64,000 nt of DNA, from the NCBI GenBank assembly GCA_006503535.1, contig QYRS01000002.1, positions 434,001-498,000 on the forward strand, read 5' to 3'. The notes under the pieces are model-generated. The model was given only the letters and a program-made list of their open reading frames with translations. It was not told the DNA's origin and did not search any database. Made by a program: the position numbers and the translations under genes. The stretch is from Arthrinium phaeospermum (lineage: Eukaryota; Ascomycota; Sordariomycetes; Amphisphaeriales; Apiosporaceae). Within the stretch, counting starts at the first letter, position 1; every line of letters starts with the position of its first letter. This document shows, piece after piece, positions 55,231-64,000 of the stretch.

Positions 55231-55823
55231 ACTCCATTTCTCTGTAGCTCACCTCCTATTTCTAGAACTTTGCCATGTTAAGTAAACATATCGATAATGA
55301 ACAGGTGCCTAATAAGTCCTGTTTATTACGCATGATGGGGTTCCAAACCAGAGTCAATCATAACCACCCACAAAGTGGTGGATTCAAAAACTTAATGTTG
55401 CTATATTTCAGGAGTAGGAGCCAGCCTCAAACGATTTTTCTAAACGCCCTAACTACTCTACCCCTGAGTAGACTTGCCACACTAACTCTCTGCTGTAATG
55501 GTAGGCCCACACACCGAACGCATGATCCGTATAGGAAAGGTCGGTGCAAGTTGGCAGCCTGGATCCTTCATCCACAACCCCGGCACCTAGCAAACCGCAC
55601 AGGTACTGCAGGGGTTCGCAGCCCCACTGGTATCTCCGCGGAGGTAAAGTGAAGCTCCGGAGCAGTCACACACAGCGGACGTGCGACATGGAAGTAAACA
55701 GACCACCGACTGGTGTATGTCCTTAAGGATGACCTCAATTCTGGTCACCAGATTGGAGATTGGTTCTCCAGATGTGCCTGCTTGCTGCTCTCATACTTCA
55801 GTTTCCAACCTGGGATCGGCATC
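55231..55823. other. Intergenic between regulator and hydrolase
   Basis: 593 bp with the third TCCGCGGA palindrome. No gene recognised. Confidence 0.45.
55634..55643. promoter_or_regulatory. TCCGCGGA palindrome, copy 3 (within CTCCGCGGAG)
   Basis: Here the palindrome extends to 10 bp. It lies about 180 bp upstream of the hydrolase start used here. Confidence 0.4.
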
Positions 55824-56977
55824 ATGTCTGCAAAGCTGCGCTTCCCGAGCCGTGCAATACTTTCGCTCGCTTCAAATACAGGCAGAGGGAACGTCTCATC
55901 TCCTTCACTGATATCTGCGCCATCTTCACTTGCAGTCCCCTCAGTCGCCGCACCTCGAGCAGCTCTTAATTCCATTGCCCAGCCACCCAACAGCTCTCTG
56001 TTGACACTGATCCGGAACATTTCCCACGCTGCCACCATGTCTACCATGCCGGCTACGCATGGCCACAATGAGGCCTGCTGCAACATCCCGCCGATCGAGG
56101 CGTCTGGATACACGGCCAAAGGCCGCTACGAGGAACTTGGTGGCATGAAGACATGTATGATCCAGTCCACCAACACCCATCAATGTCCCCTGACTGATTA
56201 TGTATACAGATATCACCGGCCCAGCGAAGGCAACCCGCGGTATCATCTCCGTGTTCGACATCTTTGGTTATACAGACCAGACGTTGCAAGGTGCCGACAT
56301 TCTAGCAAGCAAGCACAAGGTCTTCATGCCAGACTGGTTCCATGGCAGCCCTTGCCCAATGGAATGGTGAGTACTACGTCTGCCTACTGTCTACTTCTCC
56401 CAAAACACGTTTTGTGAACTAAAAAAACCTCAACAGGTTCCCCCCGGACACCGATGAGAAGCAGAAGCTCGTCGGCGACTTCTTCGGCAAGAACATACCT
56501 ACTGGCGTCTCAGATGCCCTCCCAGACTACGTCAAAGCCGTGCAGGCTGCCCATCCTGCCATCACGTCATGGGCAATCATCGGCGTAAGTACTGAAACCA
56601 ACCGCATCATCCCTGTCTACAACCAAAAGACTAACGATAGACAGTTCTGCTGGGGTGGCAAGGTCGTCGAGCTCGTGACCTCTGGCCCTTCCAATCCCTT
56701 CAGCGTCGCGGCGGCGGCTCATCCCGCCATGGTGGACTCGGCCATGGCCGATAAGATCCCCGTGCCGTATATCCTGCTCGCCTCGCAGGAGGAGCCCGCG
56801 GACGCCATCAGGGACTTTGAGAGCAAGCTCAAGGTGCCCCACCATGTCGAAGTGTTTGGTGACCAGGTCCATGGGTGGATGGCGGCACGCGCTGACCTGG
56901 CAGACCCGCGCGTGAGAGAAGAGTACGCCCGGGGATACCAGACTGTTTTGAAGTTCTTCGACCAACACTGGAAGTAG
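55824..56977 (+). CDS. Dienelactone hydrolase family protein, possibly mitochondrial
   Basis: Four exons, join(55824..56154,56210..56366,56437..56584,56645..56977), give 322 aa; the core starts at a second ATG at 56037 (251 aa). The 71 residues between the two ATGs have no Asp or Glu, several Arg and many Ser/Ala (MSAKLRFPSRAILSLAS..., ending LIRNISHAAT), a mitochondrial presequence in look. The core is an alpha/beta hydrolase: CNIPPIEASGY, KTYITGPAKA, ISVFDIFGY, MPDWFHG, nucleophile Cys in FCWGGK (about 214) and His in DQVHGW (about 288). Dienelactone hydrolases open lactone rings in aromatic degradation, but many fungal members have other, unknown esters as substrates. Confidence 0.88.
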
Positions 56978-57417
56978 TTCGAGGAAGGGATGTCGTGACG
57001 TTGTATTCTTAATTTTTCCACTCCCTTTTCTTTTCGCCTAGTGTGCTGTAATACCCCTACCTATGGTCACATCGTAGCTTTTTCGGAATGAATCGAGAAT
57101 CGACAATTTTGGTGCGAGAAGGAGTGACAATGAGGTGGGGGCAAAGGCGACTTGGGGTCTAATCTTGCATATCCCATCTTGCCTGGGGTAAATGCGTCCT
57201 ACTTAGCCGAAGCCGATTGGTGGATCTTTTGTTGCTCGAAGTCTTCCGCCAAAGATGACGTACGCTTCCGACTTCCTTTTTCGGTGGCCTATATGATAGA
57301 TCCGAAGCGCCATCTCTATCCATAAGAGCATTAGAAACATTCTAACTCGGTTTTCTACCCCTTATCATACTGTGTCTTCTCTCATCATCCGCATGGTCAC
57401 AGAGTCTTGTCGCCGAT
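56978..57417. other. Intergenic with GH27 promoter
   Basis: 440 bp between hydrolase and alpha-galactosidase, both on the plus strand. It has a TATA-like sequence at 57290 and no other recognised element. Confidence 0.4.
57290..57296 (+). promoter_or_regulatory. TATA-like box of the GH27 gene
   Basis: TATATGA about 122-128 nt upstream of the ATG at 57418, followed by a C/T-rich stretch. Confidence 0.3.
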
Positions 57418-58906
57418 ATGCTTGAGTCTCTACTATTCCTAGGCATTTTGAGTGTCGGTAACGCTCTAGTCAGCCCCGATGGGACCGGACGACTACCCGC
57501 CATGGGGTGGAACTCTTGGAACGAATATGCCTGCAACATAAGCGACGACGTCTTCCTCCGCGTCGCCGATCTCATGGTCGAGCTGGGCCTCAAGGACCTC
57601 GGCTACCAATACGTCAACATCGATGACTGCTGGAGCGTCAAGGGTACGACGCGGGATAACGTCACGCAAAGGATTATCCCGGACCCTGTCAAGTTCCCCG
57701 AAGGTATCAAGCATGTCCCGGATGAGGTTCATGCGAGGGGACTGAAGCTGGGCATATATGGCGATGCGGGTGAGTGCATATCTGATCGTGACAGATGGCC
57801 AAGGGATATGCGTGGTTATTGACGGGGCCAGGTACGCAAACGTGCGGAGGCTATCCTGGGTCTTTGGGATACGAAGAAATCGATGCAGCAGCATGGTCGG
57901 AGTGGGGAGTTGACTGTGAGTTTTTCTTGTGTTGGTTTTATCTGGCCAACAGAGAGAAAACGCTGACAAAATGGTACCCGGTTGAAACCCAGACCTGAAA
58001 TACGACAACTGCAACGTCCCCCAAGAGTGGACAGACGTCCCCTACATGTACCCCGACAACGGCGGCAGCCCCGACGGGCCCGTGCCCCCGGGCTACGACT
58101 GGTCCACCTCCAACAGCACCACGCGCTACAACCGCATGCGCGACGCCCTCCTGGCGCAGAACCGCACGATCCAGTACTCCCTCTGCATCTGGGGCCACGC
58201 CAACGTCGTCGCGTGGGGCAACGGGACGGGCCACAGCTGGCGCATGTACAGCGACATCTACCCCGCCTGGACGGGCAACCACCAGGGCAGTCTCGGCCTG
58301 ATGCCCATCCTCAACCAGGCCGCCTTCTACTGGAACGTGTCGGGCTTCTGGGGCCACAGCGACTGGGACATGCTCGAGGTCGGCAACGGGAACCTGACCC
58401 TCGAGGAGAACCGCAGCCATTTTGCGCTGTGGGCCGCGCTCAAGAGCCCGCTCGTCATTGGGACCAAGCTCGACGGGATCCGTCCCGAGATCTTGGCTAT
58501 ACTCAAAAATGAGGAGCTCATCGCGTTTAACCAGGACCCCGTCTACGGGGCGGGTGCGATGCCGTACCGGTGGGACGGCGTGGGGAACGAGACTCACCCG
58601 GCGGACTACTGGGCCGGCAGCTCGTCCGAGGGCGTGCACGTCTTCCTGCTCAACACCGGGGAAGAGGAGAAGGGCATGGAGGTGACGTTTTCCGAAGTGC
58701 CGGGGCTTCCGCAAGCAGAGATAGCGACTGGCGAAGGGGTTCCGTACCTCGTGCACGACATGTGGACGGGCGAGGACATCGGCGTCTTTGCCGACTCGGT
58801 TGTATTGAAGGTGAAGCGACACGATACGGCAGCCGTGCGCATCACCACCGCCGATGGTAAGACTGAGATCTATGATATTTCTTTGGATACTGCTCGACCA
58901 TGCTGA
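57418..58906 (+). CDS. Secreted GH27 alpha-galactosidase
   Basis: Three exons, join(57418..57769,57832..57915,57993..58906), give 449 aa. A signal peptide ([19 protein letters not shown]) precedes the GH27 start [16 protein letters not shown]. Then come [26 protein letters not shown], and WGVDYLKYDNCN, whose Asp (about 150) is the nucleophile. [11 protein letters not shown] holds the acid/base Asp (about 271), and [16 protein letters not shown] follows. A C-terminal beta domain completes it. Many Asn-X-Ser/Thr sites (NGT, NST, NRT, NVS) fit a secreted glycoprotein. It releases terminal alpha-galactose from galacto-oligosaccharides and galactomannan. Full length, no defect seen. Confidence 0.95.
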
Positions 58907-59150
58907 CTTGACACAGGCCGACACCCAAGTCCCCGTTGGCTGTTATAATGGAACCGAATATTGCGTGTAGGCATGAATATTTTGCCGCTTTGTGATACCA
59001 GTCATGGGCGACTCGAGATGAGATGTATTGCTACGATACAAGCTACATCATGATTTCATGGTGGGAGAAATGTATATCTATTGCCTATTTATATACAACC
59101 GGTCTATCATATTCGTACATCTATCATAAAAGTCTAAACTGGCCACGTCC

Positions 59151-60881
59151 TCATTGCCAGTCCATGAACTCCCCCAGCGAGCTGAGCGGCCCAATATGCG
59201 CCACGTACCCATCCGGGCGGACATAGGCATAACCCGCCGTCTTCTCCATGCCGAACCGCCTATGCAGCGCCCCGTCCACGTCCAGATACCCAAGCTGGGT
59301 CTCGGACGCCCCAGTAACCAGCATGTGCACCAGGGCCGCATCCGGATCCCGCTGCTTGAACTGCGCCTCGGCACGCATCAGCTCTGCCGCCGAGGCCCGT
59401 CCCTCCTCTTCCACGCCCGAGAAGAGAAGCAAGTGATGCTTCTCCGGCGTCAAAAGCCGGTGCAACCGCGTCTCCTGCCTCCCACCATCCCCACTCCGAC
59501 ACCCAACCACCACCCCATCCGGCGCCCGATCCCCCCGCGCACCGGCCCCTTTTCTGCGAACCCGACCGCCGTCCTAACGATGGCGCTCGTCCGGTACCTG
59601 ACCCCCAGCTGCGAGAGGAAACGGAAGATGGTGTTGCGGCGCGCCTCGTCGTGGTACACGAACGGCAAGACCCAGGGCGCCAGCCAGTTCCGGAACAGCC
59701 GCCACAGCCAGCCGTTGGCGGCCGCGATGCTGAACAGGAGGTCCGACGACTTGAGCAGCTTCTCGCCCACGGGCCGGCGCTCGGCGGTGTAGGAGTCGAG
59801 GAGGGCGTCGGGCTTGTCACCGCGGAGGACGCGGGCGAGCTTCCAGCCGAGGTTGGCGGCGTCTTGGACTGTGTTTCGTTGTCAGTAGGCTACATCGGCA
59901 GATTTGACTTGGTGGAGACTTACTACCGGTGTTCATCCCCTGCCCTCCGGCCGGGGAATGGATATGCGCCGCGTCCCCCGCCAAAAACAACCGGCCCTCG
60001 CGGTAGCTGCTGGCGACGCGGTGGTGGAGCCGGAACCGCGCCATCCAGAAGGGGTCGTAGAGCTCGCCGCTGCCGGGGGCCATTTGGTCGAACCACTTCT
60101 GGAAGTCCTCGAGGACGGGGTCGTCCTCGTCGTCGGCATGGTGATCCGGACGCGACGCCACCACGCGGACCAAGCCGTCTTTCAGGGGGAAGACCGTCAT
60201 GAGACCGGCGCCCCAGCAGACGGCGAAGCGGTCGCGCGGGAGGCTGCTGGCCCGGAGACGGGCGTCGCAGAGGATGAAGTCTTGGGGGTAGGCGGAGCCG
60301 TCGAAGGTGATGCTCTTGCAAGCGTGGCGCACGGCGCTGTGGGATCCGTCGGCACCGACAACATACTTGGCTCGCAATACTTCGTCCTCAGAGGTGTCCT
60401 TCTCGCTGCTTCCGTTGGTGTTACGTATTTTGCGCAGCGTCACGGTGACACCTTCGGCATCTTGCACAATCGATTCAGCCTCGACGCCGAACTCGGGAGA
60501 GCGGCCGTACTTCTTGGCCAACACCTGGTCAAGGAAGTGCTCCGTGTCGCTCTGGGGCACCATGAGGGTCTGGGGGAACTCGGTATCCTCCCCGGTGCGG
60601 ACCTTGGAGAGGTCCAGGTCAGCGACCTGTTTGCCGTGGATGTAGTAAACGCCTCCGGTCCCGCAGTTTCCGAGGTCAATCAGCTCCTGGACGGGCGCAT
60701 GGCGGCTGAGGACTTCGAGGCTTCGACTTTGCACGGCCAGCGCTCGGGATTTGTCCGAGCGCTCGAGGGCTTTGTCGACGAGGCGGAAGGGGATGTTGTG
60801 GGCGGCGAGTTCCAGGGCTAGGGTGGTGCCCGTGGGACCGGCGCCGATGATCAGTACATCAGTTGTGGTCTGAACCATCAT
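59151..60881 (-). CDS. FAD-dependent aromatic monooxygenase (PheA/TfdB type), frameshifted
   Basis: Exons 59924..60881 and 59151..59868 on the minus strand, about 559 aa if the frameshift is ignored. The Rossmann motif VLIIGAGPTGTTLALELA lies at the start (ATGs at 60881 and 60878 are adjacent). YVVGADGSHSAVR is the DG motif and GRLFLAGDAAHIHSPAGGQG the GD motif, joined by the intron to NTGIQDAANLGWKL. The frame fails in a run of six G (59531-59536 on this strand): before it reads EKGPVRGG, after it, in the next frame, DRAPDGVVVG, which is the usual late motif of this family. One missing base explains it. Members hydroxylate phenols and other aromatics with NADPH and O2. The gene is near a dienelactone hydrolase. 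Confidence 0.85.
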
Positions 60882-61780
60882 AGAGTATGTTTTTGGGGAT
60901 TTGATTATGATTGTCTGAGTATGTGTTGTAATGAGTTCCGTGATGTGTGTGATAAAGTCTGTTATCCGGGGAGAATCCGACATGGCAAGCAAACAGTCCG
61001 ATGCCTTATATATAACGGAGAAGTAGGATTTCGCTCCCGATATATATCTACCAAGCCCAGAATCTATACGATGAACTTGCATGACCAGCCTTACGCGCCG
61101 GCGCAGTCAGCCAATACGTCGTATAAGGAGGCGCAAACGCGCGCCGCTAGTAAGAAAGCGGGTCAGCAGGCGGCTGACCAACCAGTTAGCCCCGGCTTTA
61201 CAGCTCGAAAATTTGTCCATTTCCGATTTGTCGACAATGCGCACGAGAAACACACGGAATGGGCCAGGGTGGTGTGACACACGACACAACGCATGTAAGA
61301 CGTGCCCTCTTGCAGATGCGGCGTCCCGGCGGCTTGGCCGACCGACGGGCTGGCCGAACTTCACCTGCCAGCAGGTCTTCACGCTTACGAAACAGCTTAG
61401 TTCAAAATAACGAAAAGAAAAAAAAGAGAAAGGGGGAAAAAAAAGACCTTCACGTCACGCTTTTCAATGATACCATATTTGTTTCCTTCTCCTTCCATAA
61501 CTCTAATCGTTGTGTATGTACCAATCTCGGTCGATGACAGGGACGCGCCCGCGGGTCATCTGTAGGAACTTCTTTTCTTCTTTCCCCCCCTTTTGTTTTT
61601 TTGCCGATTCATACCAAGGTTTCCCGCTAGGAACAAATCACCTAGACTCTTGCCGGATATGCCGTGCAGCTTCTGGAGGGTAAGTCCGTTCAACTGGACC
61701 GCCGCCACCGCCGTCGATGCTCTGGACAAGGCGTTCGTGGAACATGCGAGGCAGGCCGGCCGGCCGGTGGGTAGCGGTAA
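60882..61780. other. Intergenic, A-rich tract and TATA
   Basis: 899 bp. It holds the TATA box of the monooxygenase, a 10-bp palindrome GCGCCGGCGC at 61095-61104 and an A-rich tract near 61415-61450. No gene recognised. Confidence 0.4.
61007..61014 (-). promoter_or_regulatory. TATA box of the FAD monooxygenase
   Basis: The minus strand reads TATATATAAGG about 126-133 nt upstream of the ATG at 60881. Confidence 0.45.
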
Positions 61781-62068
61781 TTACTTGCTGACGTGCAGTT
61801 TCTCGAATTTGCCCTCGAGAGCGCGAATCTCCTCGAGTTCGCCCTCGAGAACGCGAATCTCGCCCAACAAGCGACCCTGGGTCTCCTCGATCTGCGCTCT
61901 GCTATGGCCCACGTGGTCCGGGACAGGCATGCCCTTACCCGTGAAGTAGGCGATTACGGTGGGAATGATGACATCGAGCTGATGGCGTGCTTGATCGTAC
62001 TCCTCGCGCTTGGCTTTGATGCGGCCCTCGTGCGCGCGCACCTGGTCCATGGTGACTGCTTCATCCAT
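61781..62068 (-). CDS. Small coiled-coil protein, hypothetical
   Basis: Single-exon frame of 95 aa with an ATG at 62068 and another, in good context, six codons later. It is highly charged and helical: heptad-like RLLGEIRVLEGELEEIRALEGKFEKL at the C-terminus and RIKAKREEYDQARHQLDV near the start, split by a loop with TGKGMPVPDHVGH. At DNA level the C-terminal part has a duplicated block (CTCGAGAnCGCGAATCTC). I do not recognise a family; codon use and the absence of stops make it plausible, but it may be chance in a low-complexity area. Confidence 0.4.
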   Translation of the reverse strand: MDEAVTMDQVRAHEGRIKAKREEYDQARHQLDVIIPTVIAYFTGKGMPVPDHVGHSRAQIEETQGRLLGEIRVLEGELEEIRALEGKFEKLHVSK

Positions 62069-62502
62069 GGTGTTTGTATTCGTTGCGTCGTGCGCGTTTC
62101 GCGCGTGAATCGTGTGTTGTCGGTTGGCACAGTGTATGTGCAGGTGCGATGCGCGAGGGTGGCTGGCAGATGCGTGCTTTTGGGTGTGGGAGGGAAAGTA
62201 GGAGAGTTGGAAGTTGGGGTTTGGGGGAGAGGTTAGGTGGGAGGTTAGGTGGGAGATTGGAAATCAGATATTCCCAAAACAATACAGAACAAGGTGAAGT
62301 ATAAGTAAGTATCCCAGGCAGGGCTCTAAAAGGGGATTTAAACAAGGGTTTACAAGGTAGTATATTTTATTACTTTCTTATTTCTATTAAAATACTGCTA
62401 GGATAAGAACCGGTAAGTATAGTTTAACTTGGACCTACCGTTTCTAAAGGTGCGGGAAAGGTGAGCTTGCAATGTTATACGGGCCGCGGTAATATTTGGT
62501 AG

Positions 62503-62536
62503 GAGGAAGGCATGAAGGCAGGAAGGCAGGAAGGCA
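62503..62536. repeat. GGAAGGCA tandem repeat
   Basis: About four head-to-tail copies of an 8-bp unit (one degenerate), within a purine-rich stretch. Confidence 0.8.
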
Positions 62537-63649
62537 GCTGGGAGGAGGGAGGAGAGAGGGGAATGAGTGGAAGGAGAGGAAAGAGATATATTCAAAACTA
62601 TGTGCCCACCGTGAGGTGGGTCACAATTAACCCGAGGCAGAGATACCCTTCAGGCGAGAGGAGAGGAGGGAGAGGGGGTGAGGATCATATATTAAATAGA
62701 ACAATAGGGTACTTGACCATAATTTCTTAAGGTGATGCCCCGAGGGCAGGCGACGTATCAGACGGCGTGTCCTCCACCTGTACAAGAAGTAATTGCCTCG
62801 TATTCGTGTCACCCGACATTCCATGTTGACGGAGGCGATAGGAGCCGGATGCACTAGACGTGCCCTCCTCCCATGATTATTCTTCACTATGTACTACGCA
62901 CCCCAAGCTCTCTGCAGCATCACCCTTAGGCCATCTAGACATGGACATCGTACATGCAATATGTTCTGCTGATCTGGTCACGCCTGGCCGGGATATCTGC
63001 GTCTGGGCGGAGGTCAAAGCAGTGTTGGTGAGACAGGGAGGGTGGATGATAGTTCCCATGCGAGCCAAAAACAGAAAGGGGCTGATGGCGGGGGGTGACC
63101 TACCGAGGAGAAGCGGCTGGCCATGAGAGGAGCGGGGGGAAACGCATGGGAAGAAAGCTGGAATAATGCTGGAGTCGAGCCAGGAAAGGGGGCAGATGCC
63201 CCGATAGGCAAGGAATATGCTGGAGAGCACTAGACGCGCTGCGTTGTCGGGGATTGGAGCAAAATGGGAAACGCCTCTTGATACAGCCGCTTCCAGCGTC
63301 TTCTACTCTTGTACCCCCTGGCAAGCCAAGGTCCGTCCCACAGCTTGGAATGGTTTGCGAAGGGGGCTGGGTCGGCCCAGTCTCATCCAGTCGACAATAT
63401 ATGCAACCCAGAATTGCATCATACCCGGCCCCAGTTGCGGCGATTACAGATACCCAGTGAATTTGCACCAGAGGGCCCATCCCGCAGCTTGATGCCGGGG
63501 TTCTCTGGGATATTGGTTTCCATGGAAGGGCTGCTCGTAGCTATGAGCCTCCCGGGAGACGCTACCTCGCAGGGGGACCTCTGAAACAGCCTGAGTTTGT
63601 TGCCCAGAAACGGTATCTAGCGCCTGAAAAGGCTAGACTGGGTCGAGAT

Positions 63650-63840
63650 TTATAATACGAATCGCCCTCGAACGAGCAAAGTTATATAATATTTCTTATT
63701 CCTTATTTTACCTATTTTTAAGAAAAAGTAAATAATAATTAAAATAGATACTCCTTCTTTTTATGTTTTATATTATCCTTTTTAAGAAATTAAATATTAA
63801 TCTACTTTTAAATTATTTAAAATCGATTATTTATTTACCC
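63650..63840. repeat. Very AT-rich block, RIP-like
   Basis: About 190 bp almost entirely A and T with many TpA steps and sharp borders on GC-normal DNA. This is what repeat-induced point mutation leaves in old transposon copies. No coding motif of an element survives in the window. Confidence 0.5.
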
Positions 63841-64000
63841 TAAGATCCTACCTGTAAATTCTCCTCCACCACCACTACCCACCACCACCAACATCTATCC
63901 TATTATTCCACGATCTGACTATTCATCATATCGGGCGTTAATTTCGGTCTATACCACGGGGACGAGGCAGAGATTACGGCCTTATAACAGGCTACTGCGG

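Larger units (their letters stand above)
62069..64000. other. Gene-free right edge, low complexity and AT-rich
   Basis: 1.9 kb without a supportable gene. GC content swings sharply: AT-rich blocks near 62320-62410 and 63650-63840, G/A-rich repeats near 62500-62680, ordinary DNA between. This suggests mutated repeat remnants, not coding sequence. Confidence 0.5.

Noticed and set aside
57938..58924. 328-codon minus-strand frame
   Set aside because: Antisense over GH27 exon 3, which has both catalytic Asp on the plus strand.
59904..60821. 305-codon plus-strand frame
   Set aside because: Antisense over the FAD monooxygenase, whose Rossmann and GD motifs are on the minus strand.
52500..61000. 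A complete aromatic-degradation cluster
   Set aside because: A hydrolase, an FAD monooxygenase, a pump and a regulator are present, but an alpha-galactosidase lies between them, no ring-cleaving dioxygenase is seen, and the shared palindrome was not found before the monooxygenase.
1..64000. tRNA, rRNA, CRISPR or intact transposon
   Set aside because: No B-box-type tRNA core with a foldable cloverleaf, no rRNA-like block, no spaced direct repeats and no transposase or reverse transcriptase motif were recognised by eye. A covariance-model scan could still find a tRNA.

Overview
The window is nuclear DNA of a filamentous ascomycete (Pezizomycotina, most likely a Sordariomycete). Genes carry short GT..AG introns, mostly 50-90 nt. 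The gene families are fungus-specific: a HET domain protein, Hce2/Ecp2-like secreted protein, SAT4-type rhodopsin-like membrane proteins, a Zn2Cys6 regulator, a GC-AG intron, and AT-rich repeat-like DNA at the right edge. I traced about 26 protein genes, most with exon joins that keep frame to the stop. No rRNA, tRNA, CRISPR or intact transposon was recognised.

Layout. 1-6.3 kb: Hce2-like secreted protein, rhodopsin-like membrane protein and a cytochrome P450. 7.7-22.6 kb: an accessory block that looks like an allorecognition / regulated cell death island. It holds a HET protein, a stand-alone pseudokinase, a C2H2 (acuF-like) protein, a DUF7580-like + subtilisin (S8) protein, a gasdermin-like protein convergent with that protease, and a larger paralogue of the C2H2 protein fused to a pseudokinase. 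22.6-25.3 kb: about 2.7 kb with no convincing gene. 25.3-33 kb: a second rhodopsin-like protein, a secreted tyrosinase and two tandem F-box paralogues. 33.3-45.5 kb: a housekeeping block with an O-fucosyltransferase-like membrane protein, Mediator subunit 4, Complex III subunit QCR10, mitochondrial dihydroorotate dehydrogenase, the ALG10 glucosyltransferase and a small conserved unknown. 46.2-49.1 kb: a 12-exon MACPF (perforin-like) protein. 49.9-61 kb: a metabolic block with an MFS transporter divergent from a Zn2Cys6 regulator, a dienelactone hydrolase, a GH27 alpha-galactosidase and a PheA/TfdB-type FAD monooxygenase. 61.8-64 kb: one doubtful small coiled-coil ORF, then low-complexity and very AT-rich DNA.

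Main points of interest. The gasdermin-like gene lies tail-to-tail with a subtilisin-like gene, as in the protease-gasdermin pairs known from Podospora (het-Q1/het-Q2). The subtilisin has lost the strand carrying its catalytic Asp, with a frame change at the same place, although its His, Asn and Ser motifs survive. Around this pair the same modules (N-terminal cap, zinc-finger block, pre-kinase module, pseudokinase) recur as separate and fused genes. Other findings: a 14-bp CACGTG element at the same distance upstream of both F-box paralogues; an 8-bp palindrome found only in the three intergenic stretches of the MFS/regulator/hydrolase block; and a one-base frameshift in a G6 run of the FAD monooxygenase.

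Exon coordinates were inferred by eye from splice consensus and frame continuity. Family names come from motif recognition, not a database search.
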